A stretch of 64,000 bases of DNA, from assembly GCA_963805605.1 (NCBI GenBank), contig CAWDUX010000002.1, positions 2,356,001-2,420,000 on the forward strand, written 5' to 3'. The first letter of the stretch is position 1. Every line of letters starts with the position of its first letter. The notes beneath the pieces were generated by a model. It saw nothing but the letters and a program-made list of their open reading frames with translations. It had not been told where the DNA came from and made no database searches. Source of the stretch: Actinocatenispora sp963805605 (GTDB lineage: Bacteria > Actinomycetota > Actinomycetes > Mycobacteriales > Micromonosporaceae). Below, piece after piece: positions 25,923-36,006 of this stretch. The position numbers were made by a program, and so were the translations under genes.

Positions 25923-26407
25923 CTGTGACCAGGCACGAGACTGAGATCAGGGCAGACGGGCAGGTCCCGACGATCGAGATCGTCCGGGAGTTCGACGCGC
26001 CCGTCGAGCCGGTGTTCCGCGCCCACACCGACCCCGAGCTGTACGCACAATGGGTCGGACCGCGCTCGCTGACCACCAGGATCACCCGGTGGGAGGCGCG
26101 TACCGGCGGCGCCTGGGCCTTCGCCAACGACCGCGACGGCGAGCAGATCGCCTCCTTCTACGGCAGCTTCCACGAGGTGCGGCCGGGCGAGCGGATCGTA
26201 CGCACCTTCAGCTACGAGGGCGTGCCCGACGCGGTCCTGCTGGAGATCCTCACCTTCGAGGAACTGGCGGGCGGTCGTACCCGACTGCGCGCGCTGAGCG
26301 TGGCGGAGGACTTCCAGACCCGCGACGGCATCCTGTCCAGCGGCATGGACGTCGGCGTCAACGAGGGGTTCGAGAAGCTGGACGAGATGCTGGCGAAGGG
26401 AGCCTGA
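25919..26407 (+). CDS. SRPBCC (AHSA1/START-like) domain protein
   Basis: 162 residues from the overlapping ATG at 25919. Typical AHSA1 features: IVREFDAPVEPVFRAHTDPELYAQWVGP, a GGAWAF turn, FYGSFHEVRPGERIVRTF and a C-terminal amphipathic helix NEGFEKLDEML. These proteins form a hydrophobic ligand cavity. Genes of this type follow ArsR regulators very often. The ligand is unknown. It is the middle gene of a three-gene operon. Confidence 0.9.
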   Translation: MTVTRHETEIRADGQVPTIEIVREFDAPVEPVFRAHTDPELYAQWVGPRSLTTRITRWEARTGGAWAFANDRDGEQIASFYGSFHEVRPGERIVRTFSYEGVPDAVLLEILTFEELAGGRTRLRALSVAEDFQTRDGILSSGMDVGVNEGFEKLDEMLAKGA

Positions 26408-26408
26408 G

Positions 26409-26990
26409 ATGACGCCCGCACCCAACGGCCCGGCCCGGCAGCATGCCGGGGATGCGGCCCGGTTCACCGCCCTGGTCGACTCGGCCTCGCCCGACGACTG
26501 GGCGCGACCCAGCCCGGTCGCGGAGTGGACGGCCCTCGACATCGTGAAGCATCTGGTCGAATGGCCCCGCGGCTTCCTCCGGGGCGCGGACATCGAGCTT
26601 CCGGCCCTGGATGTTGCGGCCGACCCGGTGGCCGCCTGGAAGCAGCACGTCGCCGACATCCAGGCCGTCCTCGATGAGCCCGCCGGGCGAATCCTGCGCA
26701 ACCCGCACACCGGTGAGCAGCCGGTGGAGGAAGCGATCGACCAGTTCTACACCGGCGACCTGTGGCTCCACTCCTGGGATCTGGCGAAGGCGTTCGGCCG
26801 CGAGCCCGATCTGGACCCGGCGCGGTGCCGCGCCGCGCTGGCGGGTATGCAACCGATGGAGCAGCTGCTGCGTGGCAGCGGGCAGTTCGGTCCCGCGGTG
26901 CCTGTTGCCGAGGGGGTCTCCGCACAGGACAGGTTGATGGCCTTCATCGGTCGTGACCCGGCCTGGCGGCCCGAACGCCGCACCTCGTAG
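26409..26990 (+). CDS. TIGR03086 family metal-binding protein (DinB/mycothiol-dependent maleylpyruvate isomerase-like)
   Basis: 193 residues, starting one base after the previous stop. It shows WTALDIVKHLVEWPRGFL near residue 38 and a distal DLWLHSWDLAKAFG near 117, the H ... H-x-W-D pattern of the DinB-like four-helix bundle with a metal site. Function is unassigned; relatives include mycothiol-dependent enzymes. It is last in the ArsR-SRPBCC operon. Confidence 0.85.
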   Translation: MTPAPNGPARQHAGDAARFTALVDSASPDDWARPSPVAEWTALDIVKHLVEWPRGFLRGADIELPALDVAADPVAAWKQHVADIQAVLDEPAGRILRNPHTGEQPVEEAIDQFYTGDLWLHSWDLAKAFGREPDLDPARCRAALAGMQPMEQLLRGSGQFGPAVPVAEGVSAQDRLMAFIGRDPAWRPERRTS

Positions 26991-27289
26991 GGAGAAGGAC
27001 GCGCACACCCGCTGGCGGCGGATGCTGTACTGGCAGCGGGGGGAACTCGCCGCAGTCAAGAGCCGTGCCCTGCGGCGTGCCCGGCGCCGGGCACGTTATT
27101 TCGGCATCGTCCGACGCCTGCCGGATAGCCGATATATCGTATGGACAAATCGGACGTCAGGCCGGCCGCTCGTCCCGCGACCCGCCACCGGCGGTGCTGA
27201 GCGCCGGCAGACCCCAGCAATCACGGACGGGGCGGGCCACCGGGCGCTCACCGACAAACTCCAGGCCAGCTGCCGAGGAGTGGGGGACA
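26991..27289. other. Non-coding leader region before nhaA
   Basis: About 300 bases with no supported gene. Frames crossing it are Arg-rich and lack ribosome sites. An AT-rich patch around 27128-27145 (GATATATCGTATGG) is a possible promoter -10 region for nhaA. Confidence 0.35.
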
Positions 27290-28550
27290 GTGGCTGACCA
27301 GATCAGGCGCGCTGCGGTGGCGGTCGGTGCTCCGCTGCGCGCGTTCCTGCACGCGGAGAGCGCGGGCGGGCTGGTGCTGTTGGCCGTCTCCGTGACAGCA
27401 CTGGCGTGGGCGAACAGTCCCGCCGCCGACAGCTATACCCAGTTCTGGGAACAGACGATCACCCTTGGCGCCGGCCAGGCGAGCATCAGTCACGACCTGC
27501 GGAACTGGGTCAACGAGGGTCTGATGGTGCTGTTCTTCTTCGTCATCGGCCTGGAGATCAAGCGCGAACTGGTTGTCGGCGAGCTGCGCGACCGGCGAGC
27601 CGCGACCCTGCCTGCGCTGGCTGCGGTCGGTGGTGCCGCGCTGCCAGCCCTCATCTACCTGGCCGTGGTCGGGGGAAGCGACGCGGCGCGGGGCTGGGGT
27701 ATCCCGATGGCCACCGACATCGCCTTCGCTGTCGGGGTCCTCGCGCTGCTCGGCAGGCATGCCTCCGCCGGTGCGAAGTTGTTCCTGCTCAGCGTCGCGA
27801 TCGTCGACGACATCCTGGCCATCGGTGTCATCGCCGTCTTCTACACCGACCGGCTGAACCTCTGGTGGCTGGCCATCGCGCTGCTTCGGACTGCTGGTCG
27901 TCGTCGGTATGCGGCTGCTCGGGGTGAGCTCCCCGTGGGCCTATGTCCCGGTCGGGGTGCTGGTCTGGTTGGCTACGCTCGAATCGGGTGTGCACGCCAC
28001 TCTCGTCGGCGTCGCGCTGGGACTACTCACCCCCGCCCGGCCCGTGGCCGGCCGGGACGTCCTCGGCGACCTCGAACACGCGCTGCACCCGGTGAGCGCG
28101 TTCCTCGTACTCCCGATCTTCGCCCTGGCCAACGCCGGGGTCGACCTGCGGGGCGGCGCGCTCGGCGACGCCTTCAGCGGAGCACTGACCTGGACCGTGA
28201 TCGCCGGTCTCGTCCTGGGCAAGGTCGCCGGCATCGGCGGGGTGACCTATCTGGTGCGCCGGCTGCGGTGGGGTGCCCTGCCTGCCGACATGCACCACCG
28301 CGAGATCATCGGTGTCGCGGCCCTGGGCGGTATCGGGTTCACCGTCTCGCTGTTCATCACCGACCTGGCCTTCACCGATCCGAAGCTGGTCCTGCAGACG
28401 AAGGTCGGCATCCTCACAGCTTCCGTCCTCGCTGCTCTGCTCGGAGCCGTGCTGCTGCTCACCGCCCCGGCCGGCACCGGCGCCCGCCCGCCCGCCCCGT
28501 CGGCGAGCAGCGACCGCGACACCGAACCGCGCGACCGGACGGAGGACTAG
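27290..28550 (+). pseudogene. nhaA: Na+/H+ antiporter NhaA, split by one frameshift
   Basis: A GTG at 27290 behind GGAGTGGGGGA begins a clear NhaA: FLHAESAGGLVLL, WVNEGLMVLFFFVIGLEIKRE, and MATDIAFAVGVLALLG with VAIVDDILAIGVIA, the antiporter Asp region. Near 27883-27886 one extra base breaks the frame. The next frame continues exactly with GLLVVVGMRLLGVSS through LHPVSAFLVLPIFALANAGV and GGIGFTVSLFITDLAF to the stop at 28550. The joined length (~420) is normal and both halves are well conserved. This is either a sequencing indel or a very recent mutation. Confidence 0.85.
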
Positions 28551-28614
28551 TCCTCGGTATCAGCGGACCGACCTGGACCGTCACCATCCATGCTGGAGGC
28601 TGGCGTACGCAGGA

Positions 28615-29886
28615 TCAGTCGTCGATCGGGAACAGCGCGCGCAGGAAGTCGTTGGTGAACTTGCCGCCCGGGTCCATGGTCCGGGTCAGCTCGCCGAAGT
28701 CGGCGGCCCGGGGGTAGCGCGAGATGACCTCCGCGGGCGGCATCGCCGTGAGTTTGCCCCAGTGCGGTCGCGCACCCAGCGGGCGCAACTGGTCCTCGAC
28801 GGCGCTGAGGGCCGGCATCATCGCGGCGGGGTCATGCCGCCAGGTGAAGTGCAGTGTGACGCTGTCGCGCCGGTACGCCGGGCTGAGCCACAGGTCGTCG
28901 CCGCGCACCACGCGCAGCTCGCAGACCCGCAGAACCGGCGCGAGCAGGTCTGCGATGCCGCGGATCGCCGCAACCGCCGCGCCCGCCCGGTCCCGCGCGA
29001 CGTAGTACTCCGACTGCAGTTCGTGGCCGGACCCGGGGACGTACTCCGGCCGGAAGTGAGCGAGCCGCTCGTGCCACGGGCCGGGCTCGTCGAACTGTCG
29101 GGTGCAGTTGTCGGCCGGCTGGCCGGGCACCGGGTGTACCGCCACTTCGGCCGGCAGGCCGCCGACCCAGCCGCCAGCAGCGCCGCCCGCGTCGTCGGTT
29201 CGACGTTTGAGCCACACGTTTGCCAGTCCACTGTGCCAGTCGGTGAAGGCGCTGACGCTGTACGCCGCCGCGAACACGGCGTCGAGATGCCCCTCGATGT
29301 CGTCCAGCGGCACCGCCACGCGTACCCGCTGGGCCACCTGGTACGCCGGCTCGACATCGAGGGTCAGCCGGGTCACGATGCCCAGCGCACCGAGCGCCAC
29401 CACCGCGCCGGGGAACGTGTCCGGGTCACGGTCCCGGGACAGTTCGACCAGGTCGCCGGTGGGGCCGACGAGTTGGAGCGCGCGTACCGCCGCGGCCAGG
29501 CAGCGTTGCGTACGGCCGGAGCCGTGTGTGCCGGTCGCGCAGGAGCCGGCCACGGAGATGTGCGGCAGCGACGCCAGGTTCGCCAGTGCGAGACCGGCAC
29601 CGTGCAGGTGCCGAGCCAGCTCGGCATAGGTGGTCCCGGCGCCCACGTCGACGCTCCAGTGGGCCCGGTCGATCTCGATGGCCGTCGGCATCCGGTCCAG
29701 CCGGACCAGGTCGCCGGTGGTGTCGGCGACCAGGTTGAACGAGTGCGCGCTGCCGAGCGACCGGATCCGGGCGCTGGCGGCGACGGTGCGGCGCAGCTCC
29801 TCCAGCGTTGTCGGGCGGTGCAGTCGCGTGGCGCGGAAGGCGACGTTTCCCGCCCAGTTCGTCAGGGGCGCCGTGGTAGCGGTCAT
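28615..29886 (-). CDS. Alditol oxidase-like FAD flavoprotein (AldO family)
   Basis: 423 residues from ATG 29886, which has GGAG 6 bases upstream; the longer frame to 30039 is not needed. The opening NWAGNVAF, the covalent-FAD motif LGSAHSFN (His), VAGSCATGTHGSG, and C-terminal HWGKLTAMP and DPGGKFTNDFLR match Streptomyces alditol oxidase almost throughout. That enzyme oxidises xylitol and sorbitol at the terminal carbon with release of peroxide. L-gulono-lactone oxidase-like relatives are the alternative. It converges with nhaA. Confidence 0.9.
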   Translation of the reverse strand: MTATTAPLTNWAGNVAFRATRLHRPTTLEELRRTVAASARIRSLGSAHSFNLVADTTGDLVRLDRMPTAIEIDRAHWSVDVGAGTTYAELARHLHGAGLALANLASLPHISVAGSCATGTHGSGRTQRCLAAAVRALQLVGPTGDLVELSRDRDPDTFPGAVVALGALGIVTRLTLDVEPAYQVAQRVRVAVPLDDIEGHLDAVFAAAYSVSAFTDWHSGLANVWLKRRTDDAGGAAGGWVGGLPAEVAVHPVPGQPADNCTRQFDEPGPWHERLAHFRPEYVPGSGHELQSEYYVARDRAGAAVAAIRGIADLLAPVLRVCELRVVRGDDLWLSPAYRRDSVTLHFTWRHDPAAMMPALSAVEDQLRPLGARPHWGKLTAMPPAEVISRYPRAADFGELTRTMDPGGKFTNDFLRALFPIDD

Positions 29887-30059
29887 CACGCTCCAATCGG
29901 TGGGCGTCCGGCTGACAGCAGCGGGCACCGGGCGGGCAGTACTGCGACCATCTTGCCCAGGCTGTCGTCGGCCCACCAGAACCGTTCCCGCCAATTGATC
30001 CTGTGGCGACGAGCCTCGCGGGAGGTGGGTCTGCAGCACCCTGACCCACCGCGGTCCTG

Positions 30060-31070
30060 TCAGCCATTGCTCTCGGGGAAACCCGACGGTGAGATCCGGG
30101 ACGACGCCGGGGACGGTGGCGGTGCCTGCGGCGGAAACCCTATCGACGGTCCCGGTGGTTGGCCCTGCCCGGGCGGAGCCGACTGCGGGACAGGCATGGC
30201 CTGCCGGCCCGAGGGTGCCCAGCCTCCGGGAGCAGCCGGGGCCGACACCGCAGTATCCGGTCCCTGCACCGGAATGTCACGGCCGAACGTGGTGGCGATC
30301 GGAACCTCGACGCCGTGGACCGCAACCTCGACACCTTCACGGACCGCCGAGTGCAGCGCCTCCCGCATCGCGCGGACCTTCTCGGTGCGCAGCATCTGAT
30401 CGACCAGGCCGGTACGGCCGAGCAGGCTCCCCAGCAGATCCTTGAGGAAGTGCCCGACCAGCAGGTATCCGCGGCGGGCACGGAACATGGACCAGCCCAC
30501 GTACAGACTGCTGCCGTACGGGAAGACCGAGACGTGGGCGATGTAGCTCCGGTCGGTGACGGTCAGCCGGTTGTTGACCACATCGGGGGAGAGGACATCG
30601 CTGCGGACCCGCGTCGCTGCCGCATCGACCGGGATGCGGCGTCGTGTCAGCGATCCGTACACCGTGGCGTAGCAGGAGGCTGCAGCGGGAGCCTTGTCCC
30701 CGAGCAGAGTGCGCCATTCGGCGATCGGTTCCTGGATCTGGCTGAAGAGCAACACGAACCAGAACAGTACGAACGCCAGTATCTGGCCGATCATCAGCAG
30801 GAGGAACGGCACGCTGGGGCCGTCGGATCCGGGACCCGGGATCAGCTTCGACGCCAGCACCAGAGTGCCGATGAGCCAGCTGACGAGAAAGACGAACCAC
30901 ACGGTGAAGGAGATGATCGCTGCCCGAGCCCAGAGCGTGAACAGGGTACGCAGCGACACCGACTCGTCCAGCCCGGTCTCCACCGGCACGAACTTCAAGG
31001 ACTGCGTACGGTAGGCGACATCGCCACCTGCCGGGCCTGCGGCAGACCATCCGGCCTGTCCGGTTGGCAT
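30060..31070 (-). CDS. Membrane protein with Pro-rich cytoplasmic tail, unknown function
   Basis: 336 residues from ATG 31070. Two hydrophobic helices (~50-75 AIISFTVWFVFLVSWLIGTL, ~90-115 PFLLLMIGQILAFVLFWFVLL) are followed by a ~160-residue soluble domain (residues ~125-280, SYIAHVSVFPYGSSLYVGWSMF) and a Pro/Gln-rich tail. No family recognised. It starts 22 bases after the zinc-ribbon membrane gene upstream, so the two form an operon. Confidence 0.75.
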   Translation of the reverse strand: MPTGQAGWSAAGPAGGDVAYRTQSLKFVPVETGLDESVSLRTLFTLWARAAIISFTVWFVFLVSWLIGTLVLASKLIPGPGSDGPSVPFLLLMIGQILAFVLFWFVLLFSQIQEPIAEWRTLLGDKAPAAASCYATVYGSLTRRRIPVDAAATRVRSDVLSPDVVNNRLTVTDRSYIAHVSVFPYGSSLYVGWSMFRARRGYLLVGHFLKDLLGSLLGRTGLVDQMLRTEKVRAMREALHSAVREGVEVAVHGVEVPIATTFGRDIPVQGPDTAVSAPAAPGGWAPSGRQAMPVPQSAPPGQGQPPGPSIGFPPQAPPPSPASSRISPSGFPESNG

Positions 31071-31092
31071 GTTCACTCTCGCGCCTCCACGC

Positions 31093-32313
31093 TCAGAAAC
31101 TGCTGATGTCCAGGGAGATGGTCGAACCGTTCGCTGTCGCTGTGCCGATGACGTCGAAGTCCGTGTCTCCGGTCCTGGTCTGCTTGTGGCCGTCGTAGTC
31201 GGTGTAGGTGACCGAGTATCCGACGGTGCCGCGGTCGCTGTCGATGCGGACCTCTCCGCTTCCTCCCGAGGAGACCTCGAGGTTGATCGACGGGTACGTC
31301 CTGACCTTCCAGTCGACTGTGGCGTCGTCGTAGGAGGAATAGTCATCCAGCTTGAACGGGCAACCGTCCAGTTCGACCTTCGTACTCTGTGCGCACGAAT
31401 CGATCTTGGCCCTGACCTCCCGGCCGACCGCTGCCTGTGCACCGTCGGCCAGCTCCGGCGGGTCGAACGAGAGCGAACCCGACAGCCCCGTATCGTCGGC
31501 GCTGATCGCGGCCTCTTCCTGCTGGGTTGCCAGCAGCGCGCTGCTCCGCGCGGTTCCGGTGTAGGCACCGGGGAACGCGTCGAGGTTCAAGGCTCCGGGC
31601 CCGTCGCCGGCGGGCACCGCAATGCCGTTGACGGTCAGGTTGCGGCCGTACAACGAGTCCACCGACAGTCCCAGGAACGGGTCCTCCAGCAGATAGTCCT
31701 CGGATGGTGCCGACCGTTCGGTGGAGATCGTCTGTCGTATCTTCTGGCCGCGGATCCAGTAGTCGACGGTGACGGACTGATCCGTGATGTCCTGGCTGTG
31801 GAAATCCGTCCTGCTGCGCACGATCCGCAGGCGGCCCGGTCGGTCTGCCTTGTCCGCCAGAGCCTTCGACTGCAGCAGTGGGCCGTCCGAGTAGTTGCTC
31901 GGCGAGCGCACCAGCTTGAGCGCAGCGGACGCATCGCCCGCAGCAAGCGCGTCGAAGTACCGCTGTACCGACGCCGACCCGCTGTGTTCCGGTCTGCCCA
32001 TCGCGTATGCGGTGCCGCCGGCAGCCACCAGCGCGACAACCAGACCTGCGATCAGCACGAGACGCTTGCCGGGCCTACCGATCCGAAGGTCCATCCGCGT
32101 GACGGTCGGTGTGGTCAGTCGCGGCCCCGGCGGCGGTGTTGGAATGGGGGCAGTGTGCACTCCCGCAGACGTGGCGGGTCGGGCCAGCAGGTGCGGCTCC
32201 TGGGGTGCCGGGATGCGCGGTGTGCTCGTCGGGACCGCCGCAGCCATTCCGCAGGCAGGGCAGGTGTCGGATACCGCAGGCAGACTCAGGCCACAGTGGT
32301 CGCACGACCTCAT
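31093..32313 (-). CDS. Zinc-ribbon, single-pass membrane protein with large outer domain
   Basis: 406 residues from ATG 32313 (GGAG 6 bases upstream). The N terminus is a zinc ribbon (CDHCG ... CPACG), then a Pro-rich linker, one membrane helix (~85-105, LVLIAGLVVALVAAGGTAYAM) and a ~300-residue outer region. That region contains an NTF2-like stretch (VQRYFDALAAGDASAALKLV). The layout resembles TcaA-like cell-envelope proteins, but the sequence link is not strong. It heads an operon with the Pro-rich membrane gene. Confidence 0.75.
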   Translation of the reverse strand: MRSCDHCGLSLPAVSDTCPACGMAAAVPTSTPRIPAPQEPHLLARPATSAGVHTAPIPTPPPGPRLTTPTVTRMDLRIGRPGKRLVLIAGLVVALVAAGGTAYAMGRPEHSGSASVQRYFDALAAGDASAALKLVRSPSNYSDGPLLQSKALADKADRPGRLRIVRSRTDFHSQDITDQSVTVDYWIRGQKIRQTISTERSAPSEDYLLEDPFLGLSVDSLYGRNLTVNGIAVPAGDGPGALNLDAFPGAYTGTARSSALLATQQEEAAISADDTGLSGSLSFDPPELADGAQAAVGREVRAKIDSCAQSTKVELDGCPFKLDDYSSYDDATVDWKVRTYPSINLEVSSGGSGEVRIDSDRGTVGYSVTYTDYDGHKQTRTGDTDFDVIGTATANGSTISLDISSF

Positions 32314-32498
32314 ACGGGACTCCGATGCTGCCTGGGTTCCGAGGGGAAACAGTGAGCATAAGGGGTGGCCACAAGTGCAGAGCTGGCCCCGCAGCAAATC
32401 TGGCGGTCCTTGCGCGGCGGATACGCCGGGCGCCATCCGTAACGAGCTGACCGCAGCGTGCCGAGCGCCCCGGGTACAGGTCGGGCTAGCCTGACGGG

Positions 32499-33164
32499 AT
32501 GCCGGCTGGACAGATGTGTGTGGACTCGGACAAGGTACGCGAGTGCCTGCGCGATGTGTACTGGATCGGCGGCGGCCCGGGCGGCGGCAAGTCGACGACC
32601 GCCCGCGGCCTCGCCGACCGGCACGGCCTGCACCTGTACGCCACCGACGACGTGATGAGCGACCACGGTGGCCGCCTCACCGCGCAGGAGGCGCCCTACC
32701 TCGCCGAGTTCATCGCGATGGACATGGACGAGCGCTGGCTCAACCGCACCCCGGAGACCATGCTGGACACTTTCCACTGGTTCCGCGGCGAAGGGTTCGC
32801 ACTGATCATCGAGGATCTGCTGCGCCTACCGCCCGGTACCCGGGTGGTGGCGGAAGGGTTCCGGCTACTTCCGTACCTGGTCGAGCCGCTGCTCACTGAG
32901 CCCGACCAGGCGGTGTGGTTGCTGCCGACGCCGGAGTTCTACGACACCGCGCTCAGCGCGCGCGGCTCGACCTGGACGATCCCTGCGATGACCAGCGATC
33001 CCGAGCGGACCCGACAGAACATGAGCGACCGTGACCGGATGTTCGTCGACCGGATGGTGGCCGAGACCGACAGGCTGGACCTGCAGTCCATCCGGCTGAC
33101 ACCGGACCTCACCGAGGACGAGGTCCTCGACCGGGTGTCCTGGCAGTTCGGGCTCGGCGACTGA
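32499..33164 (+). CDS. P-loop nucleotide-binding kinase-like protein
   Basis: 221 residues. The Walker A motif GGGPGGGKSTTARGLA sits at ~24-38, and a hydrophobic Walker B-like strand (FALIIEDLL) and a C-terminal DRMFVDRMV helix follow. It resembles small-molecule or AAA_33-type kinases; substrate unknown. TAGCCT at 32487-32492 ends only 6 bases before the ATG, which suggests a leaderless transcript. Confidence 0.8.
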   Translation: MPAGQMCVDSDKVRECLRDVYWIGGGPGGGKSTTARGLADRHGLHLYATDDVMSDHGGRLTAQEAPYLAEFIAMDMDERWLNRTPETMLDTFHWFRGEGFALIIEDLLRLPPGTRVVAEGFRLLPYLVEPLLTEPDQAVWLLPTPEFYDTALSARGSTWTIPAMTSDPERTRQNMSDRDRMFVDRMVAETDRLDLQSIRLTPDLTEDEVLDRVSWQFGLGD

Positions 33165-33175
33165 GCAGAGCCGGT

Positions 33176-34230
33176 TCAGTCGCGGGCGGCGATCACCTCG
33201 GCGGGATGCCGGGCCAGTGCAAGTCGACCCGGCACGCTCGTGGCGATCAGGGCGAGCGCCACCGCGGTCACTGCGATGGTGAGGTAGCTGGCTGCGGGCA
33301 GCGCCGGGCGGGAGTCGCCGGTCATGCCCGCGCCGTACGCGGACAGCGTCGCCAGCGCGATCACCGTACCGAGGACGACGGCGGTCAGGGCCAGCGTCAG
33401 GGTCTCGGCCCGCAGCATCCGCAGTACCTGCCGGCGGGTGGTGCCGATCAGCCGCAGCAACGCGAACGGTGACCGCTCGGCGGTCGCCATGGCCAGCGTG
33501 TTGACGACGGCGATCGCGGTGAACGCGATGATCAACCCCATCATGACCACGGTGACCTCGGCGTTGCGGGCGTCCTGCAGCGCCTGCGCCGTCCCGGGCG
33601 GGAGGACCCGGACCCGGGGTCGGCCCGCACCGCACGCCGCAGTTCGGTCGCGGTGCCCCCGGCGACCAGAACCTGGCCGGACAGCGGGTCGTCGACGTGC
33701 GCGGCCACCGTGGCGTACGGCAGGAGCATGTCGCCGAAGCCCAGCCCCCGGCGGTAGTTCGCGGTGATCCGCACCCGGACCGGGGCACCGTCACCCAGGG
33801 CCAACGGCATCACCTGCCCGGTGCGGGCATGCATGTGCCGGGCCGCTGTGGCGCTCACCGCGACCGGCAGCTGATCGCCGGCCCCGGGTCGGGGGTCATG
33901 CGCGGCATCGAGTGCGTCCAGGGATCCGCTCCGTACGCCCGGATCGATGGTGCGGGCCAACCCGCCGGGGCTGACACCCTGGGCGTGGTACCTGCCGTGC
34001 CCCACCCGGACCGTGACGGGCAGCATCGCGGTGACCGCATGCACACCGGGGAGTCGGCGCAGGTCGTCGGGCGAAGCGACCCTACCGGTCAGCACATGTT
34101 CGGCCCGTACCCCCGCACGGACCTGTTCGGCGGCGGCCCGCCCGACCGTGGCGGGTACGAACAGGATGGTGCAGGTCATGCCGATCGCCAGGGTGAGCGG
34201 GGCGAGGACCGGGGCAGGCCGAGAGCTTTA
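33176..34230 (-). pseudogene. FtsX-like ABC permease, 5'-truncated and frameshifted
   Basis: The segment reads VLAPLTLAIGMTCTILFVPAT, a periplasmic-type domain, then MGLIIAFTAIAVVNTLAMATAERSPFALLRLIGTTRRQV (in pieces), the FtsX signature, to the stop at 33176. Frame is lost near 33612-33619, where one base is missing between RAVRADP and VRVLPPGTAQ. Upstream of ~34225 the sequence switches abruptly to the C-terminal coding region of the GxGYxYP gene. The first half of the permease and its ATPase partner are gone. This is a decayed transporter. Confidence 0.8.
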
Positions 34231-35825
34231 CGGGCCAGCCGGAAGTACTGGTCGCCACGCACCACCGTGTACGGATCGTCAAGGGAGTGCGCGACCGTTG
34301 CCACGTCGGTGGGTGTCATGTTCCAGGACAGGATGCCGATGGACACGAACAACGGTCGGTCGCCGGACCAGCCGGAGGATGCGGCGGCCACGGCGGTCTT
34401 CGCCTCGGCCACGCTGCTGGTCAGCCAGCTGACCGACTGCGGCGTGTCACCGTGCAGGACGGTGGTGGCGGTGTGGTCGGTCCAGTCCTTGAACAGTCCG
34501 AGTGGTGCCACGTCCCGGATGTAGCGGGCCGCTTCGGCGTCGGACAACGGAACGTCGGAGCCGCCGACCCGGTTGAGGATCACCGCGCTGTCCATCCCGG
34601 TCGCCGTCATGTACCTGGCGGTCATGCCGGTGAACGCGCCGAACGTGTCGTCCGGCCACGGTGTCGGATAGCCATAGCCGGCACCGGACGGGCCGGCCAT
34701 CAGGTAGTCGTTGCGGGTGGCGGTGCGCTGGTAGTAGCGCAGGAACGCGGGCGCGGCGTCCACCAGCAGCGGGTTGGTGGACCAGTTGATGGGTACCGTC
34801 CCCCGGCCGGGGTCGTCCCAGATCTTGCGCATCCGGTGCTGGTTGTACTGCAGGTTGTCGCCTTCGGTCATGGAGAAGGTGACGTACACGCGGTTGGCCA
34901 GCGCAGGTGTCGGCAGCTCCGGCCGGGTCGACGACACCGGGCTGCGTACGCCACCGAACACGGTGAGGTTCTGCGCCCAGTCGGCGGCGAGCACCACCAG
35001 GCCGTGCTGGGAGGTCAGTTCCGTACCGTCGCTCTCGCCGCCGACGCCGGCCGGCCACCAGCCGAGGAACGCCGAGCCGGCCGGCATCTGCGCCATGATC
35101 TTGTCGCCCAACGCCCGCGACTCCGGCACGTCGGGGTGGATCCACACCGTCATCGCGCGGGTCGCCACGGCGTAGTCGCGCAGGTAGGCGAGGGTGCTCT
35201 CCGGGTCGAGGCCGACCAGCAGCCGGTGCTCGGTACGCGGCCACAGGTGGTCGACGGCCCAACCGTAGGCGTCGATGTCGGAACTGAACCGGCCGCGCAG
35301 GTCGGCCAGTACGCTCAACCCGTCCAGCCGGTCGAGCTGGTCGGGTGCGGCGACGATGCCGTCGTCCAGGCCGGCGATGGTGGTCGCCACGTTGCGGGTG
35401 GCCGGCACCGCCGGATCGGTGACCACCACACCCCGGATGTCCCGGCGGTAGCGCTTCACCAGCGTCCACGGGTCGTCCACCGCGCGGTACGGCACGTCGA
35501 CGGTGTCCAGCCAGGTCGTCTCACCCTCGTCGGCGGGCCGCAGTACCGCGATGCGCGGCACGGTGCGGTTCACCAGGCCCTGCAGGGTGGTGAACAGCAA
35601 CTGTTCGTCGCCGGACGCGCTGGTCAGGTCGACCACGTCGAGGGATGTCGGGGTGGCGAAGTGCGGGAGCGCCTGCCCGTGCGGCCAGGACATCCCGGCA
35701 GCTGCGGCCGGTGCGCTGCGGGTCGTCATACCGAGTGCGGTACCGGCGCCGGTTGCGCCGAGCAGCGCGAACAACTGCCGGCGGGTGGGGTGTTGTGGGC
35801 GTGGTGATGCCGGTCGTTTCTGCAT
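34176..35825 (-). CDS. Tat-exported GxGYxYP family protein
   Basis: 549 residues. A twin-arginine signal (TRRQLFALLGATGAG, then APAAAA) opens the protein. The family motif GAGYGYP lies in the C-terminal half, with VTFSMTEGDNLQYNQHRM before it. The family is found with polysaccharide-related proteins and is thought to act on glycans; activity is not established. The last ~12 residues (RSSPRSPWRSA) run into the truncated FtsX sequence, so the natural C terminus was probably near RLARKALGLP. A LacI-type palindrome lies 36 bases upstream, which fits sugar control. Confidence 0.8.
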   Translation of the reverse strand: MQKRPASPRPQHPTRRQLFALLGATGAGTALGMTTRSAPAAAAGMSWPHGQALPHFATPTSLDVVDLTSASGDEQLLFTTLQGLVNRTVPRIAVLRPADEGETTWLDTVDVPYRAVDDPWTLVKRYRRDIRGVVVTDPAVPATRNVATTIAGLDDGIVAAPDQLDRLDGLSVLADLRGRFSSDIDAYGWAVDHLWPRTEHRLLVGLDPESTLAYLRDYAVATRAMTVWIHPDVPESRALGDKIMAQMPAGSAFLGWWPAGVGGESDGTELTSQHGLVVLAADWAQNLTVFGGVRSPVSSTRPELPTPALANRVYVTFSMTEGDNLQYNQHRMRKIWDDPGRGTVPINWSTNPLLVDAAPAFLRYYQRTATRNDYLMAGPSGAGYGYPTPWPDDTFGAFTGMTARYMTATGMDSAVILNRVGGSDVPLSDAEAARYIRDVAPLGLFKDWTDHTATTVLHGDTPQSVSWLTSSVAEAKTAVAAASSGWSGDRPLFVSIGILSWNMTPTDVATVAHSLDDPYTVVRGDQYFRLARKALGLPRSSPRSPWRSA

Positions 35826-35861
35826 GAAGTCCTCCGGGGGTACCGATGCGTCGAAACGAAA

Positions 35862-35873
35862 GACAACGTTGTC
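35862..35873. promoter_or_regulatory. LacI-family-type operator GACAACGTTGTC
   Basis: A perfect 12-base palindrome with the central CG typical of LacI-family operators in actinomycetes, 36 bases upstream of the GxGYxYP start. A partial TTGTCAAA repeats near 35893. No lacI-type gene is in the window. Confidence 0.6.
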
Positions 35874-36006
35874 AAAACACGAACAGCCTTGTCAAAGGGT
35901 TCCTGCCTGGCGGAAACAGTGAGCACGATGTGACGCGGACGGGCAGCATGGCCGTGTGGGTCACCGTGGACATGGTGCCCTTTCGTCCCGATCCCGCACG
36001 CCTATT

